This document shows positions 9,688 to 18,110 of a stretch of 64,000 nt of DNA, one piece after another. Source of the stretch: an uncultured Rubritalea sp. (GTDB lineage: Bacteria; Verrucomicrobiota; Verrucomicrobiia; Verrucomicrobiales; Akkermansiaceae); the NCBI GenBank assembly GCA_937132085.1, contig CAKZNV010000119.1:18337-82336 (forward strand), written 5' to 3'. A program made the position numbers and the translations under genes. Under the pieces are notes generated by a model that saw only the letters and a program-made list of their open reading frames with translations, was not told where the DNA came from and searched no databases. Every line of letters starts with the position of its first letter. Position 1 is the first letter of the stretch.

Positions 9688-9710
9688 GCCAATTACCTAA
9701 CAAACTACAC

Positions 9711-9749
9711 AAAAAAAGCCAAGCTAGGAAAATTCTCCCAGCTTGGCTT
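9711..9749 (-). terminator. Rho-independent terminator of the superoxide dismutase gene
   Basis: On the minus strand a 13-bp stem, AAGCCAAGCTGGG/CCTAGCTTGGCTT with one mismatch and an 8-nt loop, is followed by TTTTTTT. It starts 22 bp after the sod stop codon and insulates sod from pfkA. Confidence 0.9.
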
Positions 9750-9771
9750 ATGAAATAGTTAAGCTCAATGA

Positions 9772-10410
<639 letters not shown>

Positions 10411-10546
10411 AATAATATTCTTTGGTTATTTTTGCTTCGTTAGAAATGATGATAAATCGTGAAATTTTAGTTTCAAAACTCATCCAATGACGCACACTAA
10501 ACCCAAGAAACAAATTTCGCAAGAAACAAACAATTTCTGACACACT

Positions 10547-11053
10547 ATGAATTTCACACAGGAACAATACATCATCATCGGCTCAATAGCACTAGCCTCA
10601 TTTTTTCTCGGACTCATCATCACATGGGCCACCACCTCCGGTAAAACTGCCGCCCAGCTAGCGACTCTCGAAGCTGAGAAAACAGCTGAAACCCAACGTG
10701 TAGAAGACACCAAACAACGCCTAGCCAGCACTCAAGAAGACCTCCAAGCACTCCGAGATGCAGAGCTGAACCTCAAACAGGAACTAGCCTCTGTAAAAGG
10801 TGAACTAAAGGCCAGCCTTGCAGCATCTGCTGAAAGCAACTCACTACTAGATGGTATCAACTCTCTCGATGAGCAGCTTAAACAACACATCGAGACCTCT
10901 AAAAAAACGTTGGCACCTCAGGATTTTATAGAGCCAATGCCTGGTGAAGGAGACTTTGCCGACCTTTCCATCCCACCAGCATTCACTCCAGACCCTACGC
11001 TTAAAACAGAATTTGAAGGCTTCACCGCTGACTCCGAGGGATCAGGCATCTAA
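10547..11053 (+). CDS. Membrane-anchored coiled-coil protein
   Basis: The 168-residue product has an N-terminal transmembrane helix at about 9-28 (IIIGSIALASFFLGLIITWA), followed by a long Ala/Glu/Lys/Gln coiled coil (residues about 32-95) and an acidic, Pro-rich tail. The architecture recalls the N-terminus of RmuC-like proteins, but the nuclease domain is absent. It lies 18 bp upstream of the mtfA-like gene and is probably in one operon with it. Function unknown. Confidence 0.75.
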   Translation: MNFTQEQYIIIGSIALASFFLGLIITWATTSGKTAAQLATLEAEKTAETQRVEDTKQRLASTQEDLQALRDAELNLKQELASVKGELKASLAASAESNSLLDGINSLDEQLKQHIETSKKTLAPQDFIEPMPGEGDFADLSIPPAFTPDPTLKTEFEGFTADSEGSGI

Positions 11054-11071
11054 CAGCAGCACCTCTTTATA

Positions 11072-11884
11072 ATGCACGCACTCATCAAAGCACTACTACT
11101 CCTAGCAATAGTCGCTATTCCATTTCTGTTACTCAGACTCCTCAACAACAAAAAGAGCAATAGACGCCAAGCTTTAGCAAAGCTCAGGCTCGACTCCGAC
11201 CAGCGAACAACGCTAGCTGAAGATTTCCCACTCTATGCTAAGCTCCCAGCTGAGCTTCAAGATGATCTCGATGGACTCATCCATGTCTTCTTAGCAGAAA
11301 AAGCCTTCATGCCATATGGCGGGCTAGAAGAAGTCACTCCTCACATGCAGAGAGTCATCGCAGCACAAGCCTGTATCTTACTTCTCCGCATGCCTCATAA
11401 TCTTTATTCTAAGCTCAGAACGATCCTGCTCTACCCTGATGCCTATGTAGCCACAGATGATCATGGTGAAACCAGCGTCCGCCTCGGAGAGAGCTGGGGC
11501 ACTGGATCAGTAGTCCTCTCATGGGCCAGCGTCATCAGCGGAGGTAAGAACACTGAAGACGGCCATAATGTCACCATCCATGAACTCTCTCATCAGCTAG
11601 ATCAAGAAGACGGTGCAGCCGACGGAGTCCCTGAGTTACAAACTCGTGGCGCCTACAGAGAATGGGCTAGCACCATGCACCCAGAATTCAAAACCTTAGT
11701 AAAACGTAGCGAAAAAGGTAAACCTTCAGTCATCGATTCCTATGGAGCAGTAAATCCAGCAGAATTCTTTGCCGTTTCCACAGAAACATTCTACGAGAAG
11801 CCTGAGCAGCTCAAAGAAAAACACCCTAAGCTCTACGACCTACTCTCTAAATACTACGGAGTAGACCCAATCCAGTGGCTTTAG
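11072..11884 (+). CDS. mtfA: MtfA-like zinc-dependent peptidase (M90)
   Basis: The 270-residue protein has a hydrophobic N-terminal segment (residues 4-22) and the zinc motif HELSH at 170-174 within VTIHELSHQLDQEDGAADGVP, matching the HExxH-x-LD pattern of MtfA. A distal NPAEFFAVSTETFYEKPEQL provides the likely third ligand Glu. In E. coli MtfA is an aminopeptidase that also titrates the Mlc repressor of glucose uptake; whether the second role exists here is unknown. The N-terminal membrane anchor is common in homologues outside enterobacteria. Confidence 0.88.
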   Translation: MHALIKALLLLAIVAIPFLLLRLLNNKKSNRRQALAKLRLDSDQRTTLAEDFPLYAKLPAELQDDLDGLIHVFLAEKAFMPYGGLEEVTPHMQRVIAAQACILLLRMPHNLYSKLRTILLYPDAYVATDDHGETSVRLGESWGTGSVVLSWASVISGGKNTEDGHNVTIHELSHQLDQEDGAADGVPELQTRGAYREWASTMHPEFKTLVKRSEKGKPSVIDSYGAVNPAEFFAVSTETFYEKPEQLKEKHPKLYDLLSKYYGVDPIQWL

Positions 11885-11954
11885 CGCAACGTTAGACTCT
11901 ATAAACAGAGCTTACCGCTCCATGCTCCTCGCTTCCAAACTCGCTTTAGCACAA

Positions 11955-11992
11955 CAAAAAAGGAGGCGCACCCCATCACGTGGTGCACCTCC
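11955..11992 (-). terminator. Rho-independent terminator of the MarR-family gene
   Basis: On the minus strand GGAGGTGCACC (11992-11982), a 9-nt loop, then GGTGCGCCTCC (11972-11962, one G-U pair) and a run of six T. It is about 50 bp after the marR stop. Confidence 0.88.
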
Positions 11993-12041
11993 TGTATGAA
12001 TTACTCATTCATGGGGAATAGTAACAATATAAAAAATGTCC

Positions 12042-12488
12042 TTAGATTGTGCGATTCAGTGCCGTCCTTGCGTGGTGCACTGTATCTGCTTCTTCTTCGT
12101 CCATTTCTGACATCACATCGGAAAGATTTGTAGCAATTTTGCCACGCATCTTGGAAACTAGTTCCAAACCGTGTGTTGTAATGCGGACCATGATCTTACG
12201 GCGATCTTCAGCTGCGTGAACTCGCTCGACATAGTTAAGTTTTTCAAGTCTATCTACAAGGCCGGTTGCAGCCGCAGTAGAATGACCCATCTTCTTCGCT
12301 ATGTCAGACATGGTTAGATACTCCTCACTTGATAAATAAGTGAGAAGGAAGAACTGAGGAAAGGAAACATTTCCCTTATTCAGCTCTGAAGCAAGGTTTA
12401 GGATGCAGGAACGCTGAGTGAACAGAACGAAGTCTGCTAGTCTCTCTGCGTCATTATCTGTCCCACCTTGTTTTTGTATTGTCTTCAT
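12042..12488 (-). CDS. MarR-family winged-helix transcriptional regulator
   Basis: The 148-residue protein shows the MarR core: YLTMSDIAKKMGHSTAAATGLVDRLEKLNYVERV forms the helix-turn-helix (residues about 55-88), and the wing contains AEDRRKIMVRITTHGLEL with the conserved DRR. MarR proteins bind palindromic operators as dimers and often repress their own gene. A perfect dyad stands 21 bp upstream of the start codon and is an obvious candidate autoregulatory site. The inducer and targets are unknown. Confidence 0.9.
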   Translation of the reverse strand: MKTIQKQGGTDNDAERLADFVLFTQRSCILNLASELNKGNVSFPQFFLLTYLSSEEYLTMSDIAKKMGHSTAAATGLVDRLEKLNYVERVHAAEDRRKIMVRITTHGLELVSKMRGKIATNLSDVMSEMDEEEADTVHHARTALNRTI

Positions 12489-12508
12489 ATTGTTTTTACG
12501 GGTTTGTT

Positions 12509-12533
12509 AAAAACCTAGATCAGCTAGGTTTTT
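12509..12533. promoter_or_regulatory. Perfect 10-bp dyad upstream of the MarR-family gene
   Basis: AAAAACCTAG (12509-12518), 5 bases, CTAGGTTTTT (12524-12533). The size suits a MarR dimer operator. Because the transcript would read a stem followed by T residues, it could instead be a leader attenuator. Confidence 0.6.
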
Positions 12534-12671
12534 CTCATCCGTGGATATAAAGATACTTTAGAATTACAACTTCTGACAAGCTTGTTTTTTAAAAAGTTTA
12601 AGATTCTTTAAGTTTATTTTAAGATTATCGCTAAAAATGAAGGACTTACGGGGTCTAAAGTTTTATAAATT

Positions 12672-13100
12672 TTAATTGGACTTATTTATAATTTGGGCAT
12701 CCTTATTATCATCTTCACTACTTTCATCAAGATTTCTAAGATAAATAGCATCACCAATATTAGGCATTCCTGAAGTAATATCTGCTGCGATAAACTGTCC
12801 TAATCTTTCCCCTGTTACTTTGAGATTAGCCACCTCACCATCCACACCTAAGCTATAAAGTATAACATCGTCAGCGACTTTCAACCTTCCATACCTCTGA
12901 ATAAGAGCATATCCCTCAGCAGCATTAATTGATGATACACGAGCAACTAACTTATCAGGAAACACTTGCATCTTTTTTTCAACCTCAACCTCAGGTTGCG
13001 CACAAGAATTCATACAGATCAATCCACAGCTCATCAAAAAAGCTCCTGAAAGTGGCCCATAGTTACCTTTGAAAATGTTGCTAAATGAAATCACAGCCAC
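12672..13100 (-). CDS. Putative lipoprotein, function unknown
   Basis: The 142-residue product has a hydrophobic segment ending in GLICMNSC-AQPEVEVE, which looks like a lipoprotein signal with Cys33 as the lipidated residue, although the -3 position is not canonical. The rest forms small beta-rich repeats (LVARVSSINAAEGYALIQRYGRLKVADDVILYSLG) with a 'GYALIQ' and 'GDAIYLRNL' style seen in short Verrucomicrobia envelope proteins. The start is a GTG at 13100; a second GTG (13094) and an ATG (13034) are alternatives. It ends next to the marR leader. Confidence 0.6.
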   Translation of the reverse strand: MAVISFSNIFKGNYGPLSGAFLMSCGLICMNSCAQPEVEVEKKMQVFPDKLVARVSSINAAEGYALIQRYGRLKVADDVILYSLGVDGEVANLKVTGERLGQFIAADITSGMPNIGDAIYLRNLDESSEDDNKDAQIINKSN

Positions 13101-13215
13101 AGATTAGTTAAAAATGCGCTTTCACCAATAAAAATCCATAAATTTAATAACGAAGTATTGACGAAACTCTCTGGTTATGTTTTTTCTGTGCGCAGTTCGA
13201 TTTAATTCAACTCAC

Positions 13216-13306
13216 GGGTCAGTGGCTGAGTGGTCGAAAGCGCTCCCCTGCTAAGGGAGTATACTCCAAAAGGGTATCCAGGGTTCGAATCCCTGCTGAC
13301 CCGCCA
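13216..13306 (+). tRNA. tRNA-Ser (anticodon GCU)
   Basis: A complete class II tRNA: acceptor stem GGGTCAG (13216-13222) pairs with CTGACCC (13296-13302), then discriminator G and encoded CCA. The anticodon loop is CTGCTAA inside the stem CTCCC/GGGAG. The long variable arm TATACTCC-AAAA-GGGTATCC is the serine hallmark, and the T arm is CAGGG-TTCGAAT-CCCTG. The 3' part is the integration site of the element that follows, and the element has rebuilt the gene exactly. Confidence 0.97.
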
Positions 13307-13308
13307 TT
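13277..13308 (+). repeat. attL: left copy of a 32-bp direct repeat
   Basis: This segment, from TCCAGGGTTCGAATCC to the CCA and two further T, recurs without mismatch at 51428-51459. It covers the T arm, the 3' acceptor strand and CCA of tRNA-Ser. Divergence begins immediately outside the 32 bp on both sides. Confidence 0.95.
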
Positions 13309-13313
13309 CATCT

Positions 13314-13350
13314 AAAGCCCTATTACACAACCTGTAATAGGGCTTTGTTG
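13314..13350 (+). terminator. Element-supplied terminator downstream of the rebuilt tRNA
   Basis: AAAGCCCTATTACA (13314-13327), loop CAACC, perfect complement TGTAATAGGGCTTT (13333-13346), then GTTG and TTT. It lies 6 bp inside attL and would replace the tRNA's own terminator, now found at 51462-51493. Confidence 0.85.
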
Positions 13351-13376
13351 TTTAAAAAATCAGCCTTAAACAGCCC

Positions 13377-13402
13377 AGTAATACCTATGGTAATACTATC
13401 CA
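13377..13402 (+). repeat. Left candidate integrase arm-type site
   Basis: The 26-bp sequence AGTAATACCTATGGTAATAC plus TATCCA is found again, same orientation and one mismatch (G to A), at 51312-51337 near the other end. Each copy holds two GTAATAC units 11 bp apart, as expected for paired arm-type binding sites of a tyrosine recombinase. It begins 69 bp inside attL. Confidence 0.65.
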
Positions 13403-13479
13403 CATCTAACTCCAGATTACTCCACAGAGATCCAGAATACGCTTGAAGTCTTGGCTCTGTATTTTATAAATGCTGGTTA

Positions 13480-14895
13480 ATGACTCCTTCTCACTCCAAT
13501 AACAATAGCCCCTTGTCTCCTCGTGAAAAGGAAATGGCTAAACAACAAGCTTTAGTTCTGAAAAAGCAGTCGGCAGATAGCCAGAGGACGGATAATGAGA
13601 AAGCAGTCTCCCAAGCTCAACAGGAGAAGAATCTTCAAAAAAAGAAAGCCGCTAAAAAAGAAGCGGTCGAAAAGGGATTAAAGACTAAACAATTAAACAA
13701 AAAAAATAGCGAGAAGAAGAAACAGAAACAAGAGTGGTTAGAAGAAGTGGCAGCCATCACCAATGAGAATATTAAAGCATTAATGAGGCCACGCATCTAT
13801 AATGATGGCACCGAATCCAACGAGGCGCTTGAGCATACTTATGAGAGCGCTAAATTAGATTTACTGAAGAGAGGAGTCTCGACGATCAGGACTAAACTCT
13901 GCGCAATTTCTTCATTCAATAAGGTTATCGTATTTCCTGATGACAAAGAGGATTTACAGTCTAATACTTGGAGAGTTCCGTATTGGAGCATAGATGGGAA
14001 AGAGAAAATATTCTACATTCCTCCAACAGAGAACCTCTACTCAGAATCAGATTTTTCTCTAAACTCAGACTCAGACTGGGAGTATACCCTACGATCATCC
14101 CTTGAGGTATCGAATCAATACAACTTCCCTATTGATGAGCTAGCAAATTTAATAGGACTCCCCACAACCGATGAAGCGATTGACATGAAGTCCCCACACG
14201 TTAGCCTCTCTACGTTATATGACAGTATCATAAGCTCCGAGCTGGAAAACCAACTGCAACAGCTTGGGCTCTTTGATCTAGATAAACACTATATAGAACT
14301 AGGCTTACAATACCTCTATCCGCCGAACGGAGTTATCGAATCAGGAGCACATGCAGTGGCTCTCGCTAATGAGAACAATACTACGCGTAAAGTCTGTGAT
14401 ACAGATCCTAGAGATATTTGGTTTTCTATGGATGAAGATGAGGTTTTTGAATTACGAAATAAAGTGACGAATCTCTATACTGACGCAACTCAGAATCTAA
14501 GTAGTATATCCGCTTCTCTAGATAAGGCACTTAGCCAACTCGAAAATCTCATATCTCTAAGAGAACAAATCCAAGAGTCTATACTTACAGCCTTCAAAGC
14601 CGGGCAGGAGTATACCACTAACTACAGAATAGCAAACGATCTAAAGACCAGTCAGAAAGCAACTAGCATGGCTGAGGGAGGCAATAAGAAAGGTGTGCAA
14701 ACTAAAACCCATACCGAAAAATTCATAGAAGCTATAAAGGCATTCGAGGCTACGTCTGGAGAACAAAAGACTACTGTTAAAAAGGTAATCAGTTTCATCT
14801 CCAACTCTGATAAGAGCGAGTGGAAAAATACATTGGAATCCAAAGGGGCGCGATCATTAAAAGGCGTAATCTATCGAAACAGGACTAAGAAATAG
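13480..14895 (+). CDS. Unknown 471-residue protein with a basic coiled-coil N-terminus
   Basis: I do not recognise this protein. Residues 15-90 are an extreme Lys/Gln/Glu/Ala coiled coil (KKKAAKKEAVEKGLKTKQ and on to about residue 87). The middle is a globular acidic region, and residues about 340-370 form a second coiled coil (SSISASLDKALSQLENLISL). There is no signal peptide or membrane segment. It is the first gene of the element, transcribed away from the tRNA. The basic N-terminus could bind nucleic acid; this is only a guess. Confidence 0.65.
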   Translation: MTPSHSNNNSPLSPREKEMAKQQALVLKKQSADSQRTDNEKAVSQAQQEKNLQKKKAAKKEAVEKGLKTKQLNKKNSEKKKQKQEWLEEVAAITNENIKALMRPRIYNDGTESNEALEHTYESAKLDLLKRGVSTIRTKLCAISSFNKVIVFPDDKEDLQSNTWRVPYWSIDGKEKIFYIPPTENLYSESDFSLNSDSDWEYTLRSSLEVSNQYNFPIDELANLIGLPTTDEAIDMKSPHVSLSTLYDSIISSELENQLQQLGLFDLDKHYIELGLQYLYPPNGVIESGAHAVALANENNTTRKVCDTDPRDIWFSMDEDEVFELRNKVTNLYTDATQNLSSISASLDKALSQLENLISLREQIQESILTAFKAGQEYTTNYRIANDLKTSQKATSMAEGGNKKGVQTKTHTEKFIEAIKAFEATSGEQKTTVKKVISFISNSDKSEWKNTLESKGARSLKGVIYRNRTKK

Positions 14896-15079
14896 TCTTT
14901 TACGGGAAACACCTGCCCTTATTTTTAAGTCTCTCCTTTGAACCTTTAAAATAAGCTCACAAGTCATTCATTTATATAGGTTTTATTTCATATTTCGCGA
15001 AAAGTTCGGACGCGTAAACGCTTAAGCCCTTCCATCAAATCAACTTTCTCATACGAGAAATCGTGGCTATTTCTTGCCT

Positions 15080-15316
15080 ATGTCCAGAGACGCCCAAGAA
15101 ACTACAGCCAAGAGTAACGAACCTGAATATCTCCGATTGAAGGAGGCTTCAAAGTTGTTTTCCATCTCCATCAGTAAATTCCATGAATATATTGCTGATG
15201 GTCGTTTACGCACCATCAACCTCAGGGAACCACATCAACAACGTGGTATCCGCCTCATAGCTAAGTCGACCTTAATCGACTTCCTTGAGCAACACGCGGA
15301 AGGGGGGGGGAAATAG
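15080..15316 (+). CDS. Excisionase-like / MerR-type helix-turn-helix DNA-binding protein
   Basis: The 78-residue product matches the helix_turn_helix_17 (excisionase) pattern: YLRLKEASKLFSISISKFHEYIADGRLRTINL, then a wing and the helix RLIAKSTLIDFLEQH. Such proteins direct excision by tyrosine integrases or control replication genes. ATG 15080 is preferred over an upstream TTG (15074). The gene ends in a run of nine G (15302-15310) coding Gly-Gly-Gly just before the final Lys and the stop, so slippage would alter only the C-terminal end. Confidence 0.75.
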   Translation: MSRDAQETTAKSNEPEYLRLKEASKLFSISISKFHEYIADGRLRTINLREPHQQRGIRLIAKSTLIDFLEQHAEGGGK

Positions 15317-15525
15317 AAGCTGTGTCACCAGCAAAAATTAAAGAATCTAACAACAAACGATACACCCAAAATGAAACTACAATCCAGAACAATTAAATAT
15401 TCACCCAACAACTAACTGAAACCGCCCAAACAGATGAACGCGTGAACGGTCTCAGCCTTAGTTGTGGTAACTACGTAGAGATTAAATATACACGCATGAT
15501 TTTGCAAGGGCTACTTTGCAAGAAA

Positions 15526-16545
15526 ATGAAACAATCTAAAACAAGAAATTTACAATGTGATCACAGAGACAACGTTAGTACCCCTGACGCGTTCGAGTGG
15601 TTAAAAGACAATATCAGCATTCCCCAGATATGGGAAAGGTTTGGCTTCAAAGAACAACCCAGTGTGAGCTGTAAATCTCCTTTCCGAGATGACCAACACG
15701 CCAGTTTCTCTATCTATAATGATGGGAGAAACTGGAAAGATTTTGCTACCGATGAAGGTGGTGACGTAATCGAATTTATCAAACACGCACTCGATGGTAG
15801 CTATAAAGAGGTGTCAGAATGGATAAGGAACAATTACGGGTTTTCTGGGATGGGTCATATTCTACATCCAAGAAAACGTAAGGTGAAAAACTCATCAGTT
15901 CCTGTGATTAAGTCAATTCAATGGCCAGGAAAACTAACTCCTGGCAAGTCAGAAACATGGGAGGGATTTGCCCGATTTAAAGATTATTTATACCCATCTG
16001 TATGGGTAATGGTTCATGCCGGATTACTTAGTTTTTGCCGCATTAATAACGAAAAATGTTTTGTCGTTAAAGACGAATCAAACCGCGCTGCAGAAATCCG
16101 TAAATTAAACGGACAGCTATTCTATAAAAGCTCCAAAGCTTATCCATTAAAAGGAGTGGATAAGTCTTGGTTGATTGGCTCACCCCTTCTCAAGGATGCA
16201 TCACAAGAAACCTCCATCCTTCTTTGTGAAGGAGCGACTGACTTCTTAAAAGCAATCGACCTTTATACTCGATATAGAAAGCTCCTTGGAGGTCGTCGTA
16301 GTTGGGTTCCTACTGCATTGCTCGGATCTATGTGCAGAAAAATAGACCCTGAGTGTGCGGAGTTATTTAAAGGCCGACTAGTCCGTATAGCATCAGACGC
16401 TGATAATTCAGGAAACAAAATGGCCGACCACTGGAAACAGCAACTTCATACCCTTGGCTGTGAAGTCGAAACCATAGAGTTTGCACAAGGCATGGATCTC
16501 ACGGAAGCGAGCGTAAACTTTAGCCCCAACGAACTTTACTCATGA
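15526..16545 (+). CDS. TOPRIM primase-like protein with degenerate CHC2-type N-terminus
   Basis: The N-terminal part (SCKSPFRDDQHASFSIYNDGRNWKDFATDEGGDVIEF in outline) aligns in style with the DnaG CHC2 zinc domain, but most zinc ligands are missing. The C-terminal part has TOPRIM features: LLCEGATDFLKAI with the catalytic Glu, then RIASDADNSGNKMADHW with a DxD. It likely makes primers or serves as helicase-linked primase for element replication. ATG 15526 is chosen because it follows a GCAAGAAA; the frame continues upstream to a GTG at 15442 and an ATG at 15496. It overlaps the helicase gene by ATGA. Confidence 0.75.
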   Translation: MKQSKTRNLQCDHRDNVSTPDAFEWLKDNISIPQIWERFGFKEQPSVSCKSPFRDDQHASFSIYNDGRNWKDFATDEGGDVIEFIKHALDGSYKEVSEWIRNNYGFSGMGHILHPRKRKVKNSSVPVIKSIQWPGKLTPGKSETWEGFARFKDYLYPSVWVMVHAGLLSFCRINNEKCFVVKDESNRAAEIRKLNGQLFYKSSKAYPLKGVDKSWLIGSPLLKDASQETSILLCEGATDFLKAIDLYTRYRKLLGGRRSWVPTALLGSMCRKIDPECAELFKGRLVRIASDADNSGNKMADHWKQQLHTLGCEVETIEFAQGMDLTEASVNFSPNELYS

Positions 16546-17972
16546 TCAATAAAATCACTAAACACAATCCTAAGATAGATGACAAAACACACTGTAAGAA
16601 TAACAAACTTCATAACCCTAAAGTTATTCTTCCATCCGAAGAATTAGATCAGGATTCTAACGAAATATCGACTCACGATTTCTACCCAGTCAATATAGTC
16701 TATAGTGCCTCTCAAGGGCATTACTATATCGACCGAGGCTCCTACTACCGTGTCTATAATAAGAAAACTCCAGTCTTAAACGGCATTAGAAATTACTTCG
16801 AGTCAATAGGAGAAAAAGATAACGCTAGAGGTCTTGCTAGAGACAGTATTGAAAAAATCGAAACGGATCAGGCTGTCGACTGGGCTGGCTCCATTGCCGG
16901 CTACAATAAAGGACGGATGAAATTCGATGGTTTTGAGGCTCTTATCACGCGTGAGGCTAAGCTGATAGAACCTGTTGAGGGAAGCTTTCCTGTGATAAGT
17001 AAGATCCTGAATGATGCCTTGGGGGATGGAAATCCCTTCATGGTTTTCATTGCTTGGCTTTCTATCGCTTTAAAAGCAATCATAAATAGTAGCCACCAGC
17101 CAGGGCAATTACTGGTTTTAGCTGGGCAAGCTAACACAGGTAAATCATTACTTTGCAAATTAATTTCAAGCGTCATGGGTAGTCGCACAGCAGATCCCTA
17201 TACCGCATGGAATGGAACTTTGCCATGGAATGACGATTTAATTGCAGCGGAACTGTTGGTTATTGATGACTCTGTATCATCGACTGATCCTCGCGCCCGG
17301 CGTAACCTTGGATCGCGATTCAAGGAAGCTATCTATTCCAATGAAGTGCAGCTCCGTAAGCGTCAGACAACTAATATTTCTATACGTCCAGCGTGGAGAT
17401 GTCTGATTTGCTGCAATGATAACCCAGATGCCCTTCAGATAATCCCTCCAATTGATGATGATTTATTGGACAAGGTGTCAATTCTTAGGGTAAGTAAGAT
17501 TACTCCTCCTGTGGATACATCAACCACTGAAGGTCGTGCAGAGTTCTGGGCTTTAATTGAAGATGAACTACCGGCTTTTGTAAATTATTTACTGAGTTTC
17601 AAGACTCCAGATCATTTGAAAGACAGTCGTGCAGGAGTCATCGCATTTCGTGATAAAGCGCTAGAGCAAGCAGTTCTCGATATTTCACCTGAAAACCGTT
17701 TCTTAGAAATGCTACTACGCATATTCGATACAAACTACTTCTGCCTAAAACCTGGGGAACATATAAAGCTCACCGCTACTGAATTAGAGAGTCAGATGAC
17801 GGATCAGGAATCCCCCGTGCAGGGACCAGCCAGAAATCTACTCCAAAAGTGGTCAGGAGCATGTGGCACATACCTAAGTAAACTAGCCTCATCAAAACCA
17901 CATCTAATCAAAAAACTCGGTAAAAATAGTGGTGTTCAAAAATGGCAGATCACACGACCTAATGCTGAATAA
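16542..17972 (+). CDS. Superfamily 3 helicase (phage/plasmid replication, DUF5906-like)
   Basis: The 476-residue protein has a Walker A LLVLAGQANTGKSLLCKLI (about residues 190-208), a Walker B LLVIDDSVSS near 240, and a sensor/motif C region WRCLICCNDNPDALQIIPP near 286. This is the arrangement of D5/poxvirus-type SF3 helicases that unwind origins of phages and satellites. It starts inside the stop of the primase-like gene (ATGA), forming a primase-helicase pair. The N-terminal 150 residues show no recognised domain. Confidence 0.85.
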   Translation: MINKITKHNPKIDDKTHCKNNKLHNPKVILPSEELDQDSNEISTHDFYPVNIVYSASQGHYYIDRGSYYRVYNKKTPVLNGIRNYFESIGEKDNARGLARDSIEKIETDQAVDWAGSIAGYNKGRMKFDGFEALITREAKLIEPVEGSFPVISKILNDALGDGNPFMVFIAWLSIALKAIINSSHQPGQLLVLAGQANTGKSLLCKLISSVMGSRTADPYTAWNGTLPWNDDLIAAELLVIDDSVSSTDPRARRNLGSRFKEAIYSNEVQLRKRQTTNISIRPAWRCLICCNDNPDALQIIPPIDDDLLDKVSILRVSKITPPVDTSTTEGRAEFWALIEDELPAFVNYLLSFKTPDHLKDSRAGVIAFRDKALEQAVLDISPENRFLEMLLRIFDTNYFCLKPGEHIKLTATELESQMTDQESPVQGPARNLLQKWSGACGTYLSKLASSKPHLIKKLGKNSGVQKWQITRPNAE

Positions 17973-17978
17973 AATAGA

Positions 17979-18061
17979 GGAGGGGGTGGGGGTCTTTTAT
18001 TACTTTAAATAATAATAACAAACATCCTGTAAAAGGAAATGTATGAAAAGCCCCCCCCCAC
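17979..18061 (+). repeat. G-rich tract facing a nine-C run, capable of a long hairpin
   Basis: A G tract (GGAGGGGGTGGGGG, 17979-17992) followed by TCTTTTAT can pair, with wobble, with ATGAAAAG and nine C at 18043-18059. An A/T-rich loop of about 40 nt separates them. It lies between the helicase and the next gene. It could be a terminator, a replication-related structure or a G-quadruplex site. Confidence 0.4.
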
Positions 18062-18110
18062 TTACTCAATAAATTCTCACCCACATCATCTAATCATAGC
18101 AAATTATACA

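Noticed and set aside
10480..10731. Minus-strand ORF opposite the membrane coiled-coil gene
   Set aside because: It is antisense to a coherent TM-plus-coiled-coil protein and has no independent support.
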